The notes under the pieces are model-generated. The model worked only from the letters and a program-made list of their open reading frames with translations. It was not told the origin of the DNA and did not search any database. A stretch of DNA of 64,000 bases. Origin: Streptomyces xanthophaeus. GTDB lineage: Bacteria > Actinomycetota > Actinomycetes > Streptomycetales > Streptomycetaceae. Every line of letters starts with the position of its first letter. Position 1 is the stretch's first letter. The stretch is from positions 2,852,001 through 2,916,000 of the forward strand of contig NZ_CP076543.1 in the NCBI RefSeq assembly GCF_030440515.1, given 5' to 3'. This document shows positions 30,101 to 37,971 of this stretch, in pieces. Made by a program: the position numbers and the translations under genes.

Positions 30101-31018
30101 ACGGGCGAGGACTACACCCCGCTCCTCTACCTGTCCGAGGACCAGGCCCGCTACAACGTCTACGACTCGCTGCTCTCCGAGTACGCGGCCATGGGCTTCG
30201 AGTACGGCTACTCGCTGGCCCGTCCGGACGCGCTGGTCCTCTGGGAGGCCCAGTTCGGTGACTTCGTCAACGGCGCGCAGACCGTCGTCGACGAGTTCAT
30301 CTCCTCGGCCGAGCAGAAGTGGGGCCAGACCTCCGGCGTCACGCTGCTCCTCCCGCACGGCTACGAGGGCCAGGGCCCGGACCACTCGTCCGCGCGTCCC
30401 GAGCGCTTCCTCCAGATGTGCGCGCAGGACAACATGACGGTGGCCATGCCCACCCTCCCGTCGAACTACTTCCACCTGCTGCGCTGGCAGGTCCACAACC
30501 CGCACCACAAGCCGCTCATCGTCTTCACCCCGAAGTCGATGCTGCGTCTGAAGGCCGCGGCGTCGAAGGCGGAGGAGTTCACGACCGGTTCGTTCCGTCC
30601 GGTCATCGGTGACACCACGGTGGACGCGAACGCGGTCCGCAAGGTCGTCTTCTGCGCCGGCAAGGTCTACTACGACCTGGAGGCCGAGCGCGAGAAGCGC
30701 GGCATCACGGACACCGCGATCATCCGCATCGAGCGGCTGTACCCGCTGGCGGGCGCGGAACTCCAGGCGGAGATCGCCAAGTTCCCGAACGCGGCGAAGT
30801 ACATCTGGGCCCAGGAAGAGCCGGCGAACCAGGGTGCGTGGCCGTTCATCGCGCTGAACCTGATCGACCACCTCGACCTGGCGGTCGGCGCGGAGGTCCC
30901 GTCGGGCGAGCGCCTGCGGCGCATCTCGCGCCCGCACGGCTCGTCGCCGGCGGTGGGCTCCGCGAAGCGCCACCAGGCGGAGCAGCAGCTCCTGCTGAAC
31001 GAGGTCTTCGAGGCGTAA
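27107..31018 (+). CDS. kgd: multifunctional 2-oxoglutarate dehydrogenase/decarboxylase (Kgd, E1o-E2o fusion)
   Basis: About 1303 residues. The N-terminal region resembles E1o ([20 protein letters not shown]). A 75-residue Ala/Pro linker and an E2-type acyltransferase domain with [11 protein letters not shown] follow, then the thiamine-diphosphate E1 domain with HRGRLNVL and GHNESDNP. It decarboxylates 2-oxoglutarate and transfers succinyl groups in the TCA cycle; actinobacteria fuse the activities into one protein. The start is the GTG at 27107 ([10 protein letters not shown]), with GAGG 12 bases upstream; a longer frame begins at 27032. The Ala/Pro linker uses T-ending codons unlike its surroundings. 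A strong terminator hairpin follows. Confidence 0.96.
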   Translation: MSPQSPSNSSTTTEAAEGGKNPASGFGANEWLVDEIYQQYLQDPNSVDRAWWDFFADYKPGGAVAPVKSDGPQKPATTDGASAQAATTVTAGPQATDAAATGAARAAAPAPTPAASTGSTGAAAAAPAPAPVSAPAPAPATPSGAPAVTVTSQAPAAAPAAPAPSAVAPQKAAPATEAPAGPELVTLRGPAAAVAKNMNASLDVPTATSVRAVPVKLLFDNRIVINNHLKRARGGKISFTHLIGYAMVQAIKAMPSMNYSFAEKDGKPTLVKPDHVNFGLAIDLVKPNGDRQLVVAGIKKAETLNFFEFWQAYEDIVRRARVGKLTMDDFTGVTCSLTNPGGLGTVHSVPRLMPGQSVIMGVGSMDYPAEFQGTSQDTLNKLGISKVMTLTSTYDHRVIQGAASGEFLRIVANLLLGEDGFYDAVFESLRIPYEPVRWNRDIDASHDDDVTKAARVFELIHSYRVRGHVMADTDPLEYKQRKHPDLDITEHGLTLWDLEREFAVGGFSGKSMMKLRDILGVLRDSYCRTTGVEFMHIQDPKQRRWIQDRIERPHSKPEREEQLRILRRLNAAEAFETFLQTKYVGQKRFSLEGGESVIPLLDAVIDSAAEARLEEVVIGMAHRGRLNVLANIVGKSYAQIFREFEGNLDPKSMHGSGDVKYHLGAEGTFTGLDGEQIKVSLVANPSHLEAVDPVLEGVARAKQDVINKGGTDFTVLPLALHGDAAFAGQGVVAETLNMSQLRGYRTGGTVHVVINNQVGFTAAPESSRSSMYATDVARMIEAPIFHVNGDDPEAVVRVARLAFEFRQAFNKDVVIDLICYRRRGHNESDNPAFTQPLMYDLIDKKRSVRKLYTESLIGRGDITLEEAEQALQDFQGQLEKVFAEVREAATQPAVAAPAAPAPSADFPVAVNTAISQDVVKRIAESQVTIPEGVTVHPRLLPQLQRRAAMIDEGTIDWGMGETLAFGSLLMEGTPVRLSGQDSRRGTFGQRHAVLIDRETGEDYTPLLYLSEDQARYNVYDSLLSEYAAMGFEYGYSLARPDALVLWEAQFGDFVNGAQTVVDEFISSAEQKWGQTSGVTLLLPHGYEGQGPDHSSARPERFLQMCAQDNMTVAMPTLPSNYFHLLRWQVHNPHHKPLIVFTPKSMLRLKAAASKAEEFTTGSFRPVIGDTTVDANAVRKVVFCAGKVYYDLEAEREKRGITDTAIIRIERLYPLAGAELQAEIAKFPNAAKYIWAQEEPANQGAWPFIALNLIDHLDLAVGAEVPSGERLRRISRPHGSSPAVGSAKRHQAEQQLLLNEVFEA

Positions 31019-31040
31019 CCCCGCCCCGATCCCAGCAGTA

Positions 31041-31078
31041 CGGAAGGCCCGGCCCCTCACGGGGGCCGGGCCTTCCGG
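31041..31078 (+). terminator. terminator of kgd
   Basis: Fifteen-base-pair GC-rich stem (GGAAGGCCCGGCCCC pairing with GGGGCCGGGCCTTCC) and five-base loop, 23 bp beyond the kgd stop. It is a typical high-GC intrinsic terminator without a U-tract. Confidence 0.85.
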
Positions 31079-31258
31079 CTGTCGTGGCCCGGACGGCCGA
31101 TGATCTTACCGATTCATGACGCCCCCCTCTCGGGACGCCCACAACTCCCCTGCTGCCTCTAGCGTGTTCGTACATCACCGAGTGCGACCGGACGGCGCGA
31201 TCCGCGCCCGATACCGGTTGTCTCCGACGAACCCGAAATCTCATGAGAAAGCAGGACG

Positions 31259-31858
31259 ATGACGGTCGAGACGCTTCCTCTCTGCGCCTACCCGGAGTGC
31301 ACCAACCACCCCGAGGAGCCGACCCCCGGCAACCCCGGGCCCATGTACTGCGCCCACCCGGATCACAACGCGCTGGGGGCGTTCCGCAGGTTCCGGGCCA
31401 AGCGGCAGCAGCGCAAGGACGAGAAACGCCGGGGGGCCGAGGCCAGGAGGGCGGGCCAGGACGGTTCCGGCGCCCGCGCCGACCTCGTGGCGCTCATCTC
31501 CCAGCTGTCCACGGACCTGCCGGGCTACATCGAGGAGCTCGCGATCATCACGGACTCGACCGCGGCCGAGGAGCGCATCCGGACCGCGACGCAGGCCGCG
31601 GAGCGGCGCACCGCGCTGGCGGAGGAGGCCGCGGACCTGGCCATCGCCCAACTGGACGTGGCCAGGCACCGGTTCGAGGCGGAGACGGACAAGATTCGCC
31701 AGGAGTCCGCACAGCAGGTGTCCGACGTGCAGTTCGTGCGGGCCGAGCTGGAGCGCTACCGCGAGCGGGTCGCCCACCTGGAGGAGCGACTCGACCGGGT
31801 GCGCGAGGAGGCGGACCCGGCCCGCCGGGAGCGCGGCGAGCTCGCACGGCAGCCGTGA
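31259..31858 (+). CDS. hypothetical protein with N-terminal zinc-binding motif and coiled coil
   Basis: A 199-residue protein without a recognised family. Residues 9-36 contain [10 protein letters not shown] and MYCAHPDHN, a set of three or four Cys/His that could bind zinc. The rest is a long, highly charged helix ([20 protein letters not shown], then repeated heptads up to the C-terminus), i.e. a coiled coil. The pattern recalls DNA-binding coiled-coil proteins of plasmids and integrative elements such as KfrA or MerR-like adaptors, but I could not confirm this. No operon partner lies nearby. Confidence 0.7.
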   Translation: MTVETLPLCAYPECTNHPEEPTPGNPGPMYCAHPDHNALGAFRRFRAKRQQRKDEKRRGAEARRAGQDGSGARADLVALISQLSTDLPGYIEELAIITDSTAAEERIRTATQAAERRTALAEEAADLAIAQLDVARHRFEAETDKIRQESAQQVSDVQFVRAELERYRERVAHLEERLDRVREEADPARRERGELARQP

Positions 31859-31956
31859 ATGCACGGAAAGTCGACGGGCATGTCGGGCGATCGCGAATTA
31901 CACCCGTAAAACAGTGTCCGAAATCGAAGCGCAGAAATACCACAACTGGAGGAAAC

Positions 31957-32331
31957 ATGTCTCGAACCATGAAGCGGACCACCAAGCTGGCCACGGTCGC
32001 CGGGATGGTGGCAGCTGTCGGTGCGGGAATGATCGTGACCGCACCTGCGAGCCAGGCGGCACCGGTCGCGGCCTTCCGCCTCAGCAATTTCTCGGCGACC
32101 ATCGCGAACATCTGCGTCCACACGGATATCGCGACGCAGTGCTCCGGAAACATGGCGGCAGGAAAGAGCGAGGTCTGGAAGGTGGCCTACAAGGGGCCGC
32201 GCAAGTGGTACTGCACCTCGACCGCGAAGGGACTGACCGGCACCGCCAGCACCCCTTATTTCAGCCGCGATGACGTCAAGGAATGCGCGGAGGTCGGCAA
32301 CATATTCGGAGCCAGCATCCAGCTCAAGTAA
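31957..32331 (+). CDS. small secreted protein with four cysteines
   Basis: A 124-residue exported protein. The ATG at 31957 has the full ribosome site GGAGGAAAC. A signal peptide of about 34 residues ends near SQAAP, giving a mature domain of about 90 residues with four Cys (ICVH, TQCS, YCTS, ECAE), probably two disulfides. The residues between them suggest a beta-sandwich like small extracellular inhibitors or bacteriocin-like proteins, but I recognise no family. It is followed by a strong hairpin terminator. No regulatory site is visible. Confidence 0.75.
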   Translation: MSRTMKRTTKLATVAGMVAAVGAGMIVTAPASQAAPVAAFRLSNFSATIANICVHTDIATQCSGNMAAGKSEVWKVAYKGPRKWYCTSTAKGLTGTASTPYFSRDDVKECAEVGNIFGASIQLK

Positions 32332-32336
32332 CACCG

Positions 32337-32363
32337 GGCCCGGCCCCCCACGGGGGCCGGGCC
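32337..32363 (+). terminator. terminator of the small secreted protein gene
   Basis: Twelve-base-pair perfect stem (GGCCCGGCCCCC with GGGGGCCGGGCC) and a three-base loop, six bases after the stop codon. Confidence 0.8.
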
Positions 32364-32526
32364 TTCCGGCGTCCCCGGCCCTCTTCCCGTCGTGCCCCGT
32401 CCTGTCAAGTCACGTGCTTGCGGGACGTGACCGGGACCGGCGCCGGCGGGCGTACTGGAGGTGTGACCCCGCGGCGCGGACCGCGGGGCCAAGAACCAGT
32501 CGGTCCACACCTTCAAGGAGCCCACC

Positions 32527-33144
32527 ATGTCCAACGACGTCCACACCCCGGCCACGACCCGGCCCAAGCGGCGCATCGCGCGCTTCGTCATACCCGTCGC
32601 CTCGGTCGCCTTCATCTCCGGAGCCGTCGCGTTGCCGGCCTCGGCCGCGATCGGCCACCCGCCCCGTGCCACGGCCGGCGTCCGCGCCGAAGCCGACGAC
32701 CCCAACCGCGAGCCCGGCGGGGGTGCCTACGGGCCGAATACGTGCAAGCCCGGCTACGTCTGGCGGGACAGCTACGACGGGGACGCCCTGTGCGTCACAC
32801 CGGAGGAGCGCCAGAGGGTCCACGACGCCAACCCCGACCGCCAACCCGGCGGCGGCGCCTACGGACCGAGCACCTGCAAGCCCGGCTACGTCTGGCGGGA
32901 CAGCTACGACGGCGACACCCAGTGCGTCACACCGGCAGAACGCCAGAGGGTCCACGACGCCAACCCCAACCGCCAACCCGGCGGCGGCGCCTACGGACCG
33001 AGCACCTGCAAGCCCGGCTACGTCTGGCGGGAGAAGTGGGAGGGCGACACCCAGTGCGTCACGCCCGCGGAACGCGACAGGGCCAAGGGCCAGGGCAGGC
33101 AGATCGACAACGGCCCCGTCCTCACCGGAATCCCGGGCCTGTAA
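32527..33144 (+). CDS. secreted protein with three CxPGYVWRxxxxxxxxCVTP repeats
   Basis: A 205-residue exported protein with a signal peptide ending ALPASAA. The mature part is mainly three tandem 44-residue repeats, each with one Cys in TCKPGYVWR and one in CVTP followed by ERxR, so each repeat likely closes one disulfide. The motif occurs in many actinobacterial secreted and surface proteins, often next to a catalytic domain; here it stands alone. AAGGAGCCCACC precedes the ATG. Two repeats are near-identical in DNA, indicating recent tandem duplication. The function is unknown; cell-wall or carbohydrate binding is a guess. Confidence 0.85.
   Translation: MSNDVHTPATTRPKRRIARFVIPVASVAFISGAVALPASAAIGHPPRATAGVRAEADDPNREPGGGAYGPNTCKPGYVWRDSYDGDALCVTPEERQRVHDANPDRQPGGGAYGPSTCKPGYVWRDSYDGDTQCVTPAERQRVHDANPNRQPGGGAYGPSTCKPGYVWREKWEGDTQCVTPAERDRAKGQGRQIDNGPVLTGIPGL
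32701..33087 (+). repeat. three tandem 132-bp coding repeats
   Basis: Units begin at 32701, 32833 and 32965; the third is cut short at its end. The second and third are almost identical through the middle. The repeat length is exactly 44 codons and lies inside one reading frame. Confidence 0.9.
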
Positions 33145-33151
33145 CCCGTGA

Positions 33152-33184
33152 GGGTTGTTCCCGTCCACCGAACGGGAACAACCC
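33152..33184 (+). terminator. terminator of the repeat protein gene
   Basis: Thirteen-base-pair perfect stem (GGGTTGTTCCCGT and ACGGGAACAACCC) with a seven-base loop, eight bases past the stop. Confidence 0.85.
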
Positions 33185-33249
33185 CGCCCCGACGCCCATA
33201 GGAACGGGCACCCGTGCCCCGCAGCGGACGCTTGGTGCCAGGGTCGGCC

Positions 33250-33611
33250 GTTCGCCGCCCGTGATGGAGGAGCGCGTAGCGATCTGAGGCGTCCAGGACG
33301 CCCGGCAGGCCGACAATCCCATCCGACCACCGCGTGACGGAGCTTCGGCCGGCCCGGACCCGGGATCCGGTGCGGATGGGCCCCGCCTCTGGATCCGCCC
33401 CGTCGGGCACCCGCCCGGGCATCGCCGACGTCCCCGGGGGCTCTTGTCGCCCGGCCCGTTCCTTCGGGGGCTTCCCGGCAGTCTTCGACTTTCCGGGGCG
33501 GGACGGTCGGTCAAGGGTGGCCGGAGGCCATCACGCAGTGACGCGACGAAGGAGCGCCCTTGAGGGACCGGCCCGAACCGGAGAGACGATGGGACTGACG
33601 GGAAACCCCCA
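33250..33611 (-). repeat. structured intergenic repeat, copy C
   Basis: It has the same orientation as copy B. It keeps GGGGGCTTCCCGGCAGTC, the outer stem TCAAGGG/CCCTTGA, the hairpin TCAC-TGC-GTGA and, in the second hairpin, TGGCC-TCC-GGCCA (loop T to C relative to A). It diverges over its left half (33270-33450) while the central 150 bp are near-identical, so that block is the core. It lies just downstream of the last gene of the FxSxx module; no gene covers 33185-33627. Confidence 0.8.
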
Positions 33612-33627
33612 GGACATCCCCGATGCC

Positions 33628-36600
33628 CTACGGCTGTGGCTCGAAGTCCCAGTACGGCCTCGTCTGTTGCTTCGCCGAGATCGTGTGGACGTGCTGGGCG
33701 CCCAGGGTGCGGGTGAGGCCCTTGATGCCCGCGTCCTCGTGTTTCGCCGCCTCCTCGTAATCCCGTACCGACCGGAGGTCCGCCGCCAGGGCGATCTGGG
33801 CGCTCAGGGCCATCGGGTGGTCCGGCCCCAGGACCCGCTCGGCCCCGCGCAGCGTCTCCCGGCTCAGGTCCAGCGCGTCCTCCAGCCGCCCGGTGATGTT
33901 GCGGTGGCCGGTGGCGTTCAGGGCGCAGCCCAGCGTCCACGGGTGCCGGTCGCCGAGTGCGCCCCGCATGCCCACCAGTGCCTGCTCCGCGAGCGAGAGG
34001 GCGGCCGCGCGCTCCCCCTGGGCCCGCAGCACGAGGCCGAGGTTGCCGACCGTGCCGATGCTGTACGGGTGGGCGAGGCCGAGCTGGGACTGGTAGCCGC
34101 GGACCACGTCCTCGGAGATCCGGCGGGCCTCGCCGATGTCCCCGTACTCCCTGAGGTAGGTGGCGTAGTCGGAGGCGACCATCAGGGTCCACGGGTAGTC
34201 GGCCCCGAAGACCCTGGTGGCCCGTTCCCACACGGTCCGCAGCCGCAGGCCGGCGCCGGGGATGTCCCCGGAGCGGCGCAGGCACATCCCGAGGTTGTGC
34301 TCGGCGCGCAGGGTCTGCGGGTGTTCCAGGCCCAGCACCTGCGTGTTGATCTTCACGCCCTGTTCCTGCCGGGTCTGGGCCTCGTGGTAGCGGCCCATCA
34401 GCCGCAGCCCCATGGCGCAGGCGATCCCGGAGGACAGGGTGGAGATGTGGTGGGTTCTGAGGACCCGTTCGCGGCGGCGCAGGGTGTCCAGGTCGAGGTC
34501 GTAGGCGTCCTGGTAGCGGCCGAGCAGGCGGTAGGTGGCGGCCAGGTTGTTCTGGGCGGCGAGGGTGGTGGAGTCGTCCTCGCCGAGCAGTTCGCGGTAG
34601 GTGGCCAGGCAGTGCTCGAAGATCTCCCGGGCCGGTTCGAAGCGGGCGATGCACAGCAGGACCCCGCCGTACGAGCTGGTGGCGCGCAGGGTTTCCAGGT
34701 CGCGGTCGCCGCGTTCCCCGGCGAGCCGGTCGGCGCGGGCGCGGGTGAGGGTCTCGGCGCGCCGGAACAGGCCGAGGTTGCGCAGGGCTTCGCCGTACTG
34801 GTAGCTGAGTTCGCGGACCTTGGGGTGGTCCTCGCCGAGCAGGGCCCGCCAGATCAGGTCGGTCTCCTCGGACAGGCGCAGGCAGGTGCGGTACTCCCCG
34901 GCGAGGATCAGGTAGCGCAGGCAGTGGAGCAGGAAGTTCTGGATGCGCGGGTTGCTGCTGGTGAGCACGCCGGAGGTGGCCAGGTGCGGGATGAGTTCGG
35001 CGTAGCGGGGCCACAGGCGGGAGTCCGAGGGGCGGCCCGGGTCGGCGGCGGCGAGGACCTGGCGTACGGCGCGGGCCAGAGGCTCTGCCTCCGCCTCGGA
35101 GAGGTCCTCGCGGACGATGCCGTGGACCATGCGGTGCAGCTGTACGGTTTCCAGCCCGCTGCCGCCCTCCTCCACGGCCAGGTCGGAGTACTCCAGCCGG
35201 ACGACGGAGAACTGGACGAGTTTGTTGAGGGCGGCGTTCCACCGGATCTGGTCGTTGATCAGCCCGGCGAGCTGTTCGGGCACGTCGTCGGCGGGGAACT
35301 CGCGCAGCAGGCGCAGCGGCACCGGGCCGGGGGCGAAGAAGACGAACAGCCGGAGCAGCGCGAGGGCGTCGGGGAAGTTCTCCCGGACGTTGTTGAGCAG
35401 TATGGCGAGGGCGGTGGGGAAGGGCAGGGGGTAGTCCTCGGAGACCGCGACGGCCTCGCGGGAGTCCATCCGGTGCTGGAGCAGGACGAGGTAGTCGCCG
35501 ACCGGCAGCGGGGAGTCGGCGAGCCAGCCGGCGGTCTGGTCGAGGGCGAGCGGGTAGTCCTCCAGGGCCTCGGCGAGCTGGTCGGCCTCGTCGGCGGTCA
35601 GGCGCAGGGCCCGGCGGCGGATGAAGGTGATCGACTCGGGGCGGGCGTAGAGCGGGACCTCGACCAGGCTGGTGTGCCGGGCGGCCCACTCGCGGTTGCG
35701 GGAGGTGATGATCACGTCGCCCGCGCCGGAGGGCAGCAGGTCGATCAGGTCGTCCGGGTTGTCGCAGCCGTCGAAGACCATCAGCCAGCGGCCGTACGGG
35801 TTCCCGCGCCGCAGCGCTTCGAGGACGGCCCGGATCTGCTCGCCGTAGCTGCCGGCGCCGCGCGGCAGCCCGAGCGCGGGGGCCAGGTCGGCGAGGCGTT
35901 CGCGCAGGGTGGGCCGGTCCTCGGCGGGGACCCACCACACGATGTCGTACTCGGAGGCGAAGCGGTAGGCGTACTCGGTGGCGACCTGGGTCTTGCCGAC
36001 GCCGGAGAGCCCGAGGAGGGTGACGGTGGACGCGCCGGGCGGGGCTTCGGTGAGCGCCTCGCGCAGGTTGCCGATGACGTCGTTGCGGCCGGTGAAGCGG
36101 GGGTTGCGGCGCGGGACGCGGCCCCAGATCTCCGGCGGGTCGTTGGGGAAGCGGGGGCCGCGGCGGCCGGTCTCGGTGCCGATCCGGTCGGTGGGCAGTT
36201 CCAGGCGGCGCAGCACGCGGTACTCGGCCTCGTACGCGTCCAGGCCCCACAGGTCGGTCTTCTCCAGTACGGCGACGGCGCTGGGCAGCGGGGCGTCGGT
36301 GAGGCAGACCGCCGCGAAGCGGTCGGGGTGGCGGTCGGTGACGGCGCGCAGGGCGGTGTTCCACTGCTCGTCGGTGTGGGTGCCGGCGGAGAAGTAGCGC
36401 TCGCTGAGGACGAGGAGGACCCGGCTGCCGGAGCGGGCCAGGTCGTCGAGGGCCTGGTCGATGCCGGGGCTGTTCTGCGGGTCCCAGCGCTGGAGGGTGA
36501 CGCGGTGGCCGTGCTCCTCCAGGCGGTGCGCGATCCACACCGCCCAGGGGCGGTTGAACCCCGCGAAGCTGATGACGAATCGCTGCGGCTGGGGCGGCTG

Positions 36601-36651
36601 GGGCGGCTGCTGCGCCGCCGGTTCACGGTCCTGGCGACTACCGGTGGTCAT
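33628..36651 (-). CDS. FxSxx-COOH system TIR/NB-ARC/TPR protein
   Basis: A 1007-residue STAND-type protein. Residues 22-135 form a TIR domain (RFVISFAGFNRPWAVWIAHR, RVLLVLSERYFSAG, TDEQWNTAL, with Glu95 at the position of the TIR catalytic acid). An NB-ARC ATPase follows, with P-loop GLSGVGKT (214-221), LMVFDGCDN and ITSRNREW. The C-terminal half is a run of about ten TPR-like repeats in the pattern GxHPxTLxxxxNLG. Such proteins sense a ligand through the repeats, oligomerise with ATP and fire the TIR domain. It is the last gene of the FxSxx-COOH set, 63 bp after the HExxH gene. The TIR domain could cleave NAD or act as a scaffold. Confidence 0.88.
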   Translation of the reverse strand: MTTGSRQDREPAAQQPPQPPQPQRFVISFAGFNRPWAVWIAHRLEEHGHRVTLQRWDPQNSPGIDQALDDLARSGSRVLLVLSERYFSAGTHTDEQWNTALRAVTDRHPDRFAAVCLTDAPLPSAVAVLEKTDLWGLDAYEAEYRVLRRLELPTDRIGTETGRRGPRFPNDPPEIWGRVPRRNPRFTGRNDVIGNLREALTEAPPGASTVTLLGLSGVGKTQVATEYAYRFASEYDIVWWVPAEDRPTLRERLADLAPALGLPRGAGSYGEQIRAVLEALRRGNPYGRWLMVFDGCDNPDDLIDLLPSGAGDVIITSRNREWAARHTSLVEVPLYARPESITFIRRRALRLTADEADQLAEALEDYPLALDQTAGWLADSPLPVGDYLVLLQHRMDSREAVAVSEDYPLPFPTALAILLNNVRENFPDALALLRLFVFFAPGPVPLRLLREFPADDVPEQLAGLINDQIRWNAALNKLVQFSVVRLEYSDLAVEEGGSGLETVQLHRMVHGIVREDLSEAEAEPLARAVRQVLAAADPGRPSDSRLWPRYAELIPHLATSGVLTSSNPRIQNFLLHCLRYLILAGEYRTCLRLSEETDLIWRALLGEDHPKVRELSYQYGEALRNLGLFRRAETLTRARADRLAGERGDRDLETLRATSSYGGVLLCIARFEPAREIFEHCLATYRELLGEDDSTTLAAQNNLAATYRLLGRYQDAYDLDLDTLRRRERVLRTHHISTLSSGIACAMGLRLMGRYHEAQTRQEQGVKINTQVLGLEHPQTLRAEHNLGMCLRRSGDIPGAGLRLRTVWERATRVFGADYPWTLMVASDYATYLREYGDIGEARRISEDVVRGYQSQLGLAHPYSIGTVGNLGLVLRAQGERAAALSLAEQALVGMRGALGDRHPWTLGCALNATGHRNITGRLEDALDLSRETLRGAERVLGPDHPMALSAQIALAADLRSVRDYEEAAKHEDAGIKGLTRTLGAQHVHTISAKQQTRPYWDFEPQP

Positions 36652-36714
36652 CGGGCCGTCTCCCTGGAATCCGGGCGGTGGACGGGCTTGAAAGGTACCG
36701 CAGCGGACGGTCCG

Positions 36715-37971
36715 TCAGCCGTGTGCGAACGGCGCGAGTTCGGGGTGTGCCTCGCACCAGGCGCGGCGTTCGCGGTCGACGGCGCGGCGGGCTGCGGTGT
36801 GCTGGTCGCCTGGCGGCGGCAGGTCGTCCATGGCGCGTTCGGCGGCCCCCATCGCGTCGGTGAACTCCCGCCCCGCGGTCGTCAGTTGTTCGTGCGCCCG
36901 CAGGGTGGGCAGGACGGCGGCCACCTGTGCGCGGATCCGGGCGTGCTGGGCCCAGGCGCCGCGGGCCCCGTAGAGGGCGGCGCGCTGCCAGTACCCGGCG
37001 AGGGCCAGGTGGGCGTAGGCGCCGTGCAGCAGGCCCTCCAGGGGGCGGGGGTCGCTGCGCCAGGGGGCCCAGTGGCGGGGCGTGTGATCGGCGGTGTGCA
37101 GGGTCAGCACGTCGGTGAGGGCGGTCAGTTTGCCGTGCTGGACCTCGTGCACGAGGGTCGCGGCGAGCGCGGGCGGGGCCTGGGCGCGGGCGAGTACGGA
37201 GCCCGCGGCCGCAGGGAGGGTGGCACCGCTGGAGCGGGAGCCGCCGGCCAGCGGTACGACGGAGCGCAGCAGCTGGACGGTCTCCTCGGCGCGGATGGTG
37301 TCGTAGCGCCGGAGCAGGGTGAGCGCGCCGGACCACTGGGTGTCCCACCGCTTGTGGCCCTTGGGCGTGAGCCGGCGGGCGGGGCGGACGGGGGCCGGCT
37401 GCCCGGGGCCGGGTGCCCGGTAGGGGTCGAGGTCGTCGAGGGCGGTCCGGCCGCCGGGCAGGGCGTGCAGGGGCACGGTGGCGGGGTCGTCGGGGTCCCA
37501 GGAGCGTTCGGAGAGGGCGAGCGGGCCGGGGCGGTCCGGACGCAGCAGTCCGAGGGTGGGCAGGACGAGCCGGCCGTGCAGGGGCCGCAGGGTGTGGCTG
37601 AAGGGGATCCCGGCGCGCAGGGCGGCGGCGACGGCGAGGGCCCCGAGGTGTCCGAGGTCGGGCGGAGCGCCGCAGGGGGCGTGCAGCCGGCGCAGGGTCT
37701 CCTCGGCCCACACCCCGGTGGCCGGGTAGTGCAGGACGTCGCGCACGGCGGCCGCGTCGCGGCGCTCGGCCTCCTCCAGGAGGGCCCAGTGGTCGGCGGT
37801 CTCCCCGGACCGGCCGCCGGGGGCGGCGTCGAGGACCGCGCGCAGCAGGAGCAGGCGCTTGGAGCGGCGTACGTCGCGGACCAGGCGGGTGCCTTCCACG
37901 GAGGGTTCGGTGGAGGCGAGGGCGCGCAGGGTGGGTGAGGAGACGGTGAAGGCGGTGAGGGCGTCGGTCAT
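36715..37971 (-). CDS. HEXXH motif-containing putative peptide-modification protein
   Basis: A 418-residue protein of the HExxH family seen in FxSxx-COOH operons. The zinc-like HEVQH lies at 275-279, in a helical context (ALAATLVHEVQHGKLTALTD). The rest is Leu/Ala/Arg-rich helix with no membrane segment. The start ATG overlaps the radical SAM stop by four bases. The family has been proposed to process or modify the modified peptide, but the catalytic act is not demonstrated to my knowledge. Alternative readings are a protease or a zinc-independent scaffold. Confidence 0.85.
   Translation of the reverse strand: MTDALTAFTVSSPTLRALASTEPSVEGTRLVRDVRRSKRLLLLRAVLDAAPGGRSGETADHWALLEEAERRDAAAVRDVLHYPATGVWAEETLRRLHAPCGAPPDLGHLGALAVAAALRAGIPFSHTLRPLHGRLVLPTLGLLRPDRPGPLALSERSWDPDDPATVPLHALPGGRTALDDLDPYRAPGPGQPAPVRPARRLTPKGHKRWDTQWSGALTLLRRYDTIRAEETVQLLRSVVPLAGGSRSSGATLPAAAGSVLARAQAPPALAATLVHEVQHGKLTALTDVLTLHTADHTPRHWAPWRSDPRPLEGLLHGAYAHLALAGYWQRAALYGARGAWAQHARIRAQVAAVLPTLRAHEQLTTAGREFTDAMGAAERAMDDLPPPGDQHTAARRAVDRERRAWCEAHPELAPFAHG

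Noticed and set aside
27503..31060. Minus-strand frame of nearly 1200 codons opposite kgd
   Set aside because: Antisense shadow; Kgd on the plus strand has complete catalytic motifs and a proper start.
32701..33087. CRISPR-like regular repeats
   Set aside because: The units are contiguous 132-bp coding repeats without spacers, in one frame.
33334..37938. Very long plus-strand reading frame of over 1500 codons antisense to the TIR/NB-ARC and HExxH genes
   Set aside because: It is the complement of genes with clear domains; its translation is Gly/Val/Gln/Asp-rich as expected for an antisense frame in high-GC DNA.
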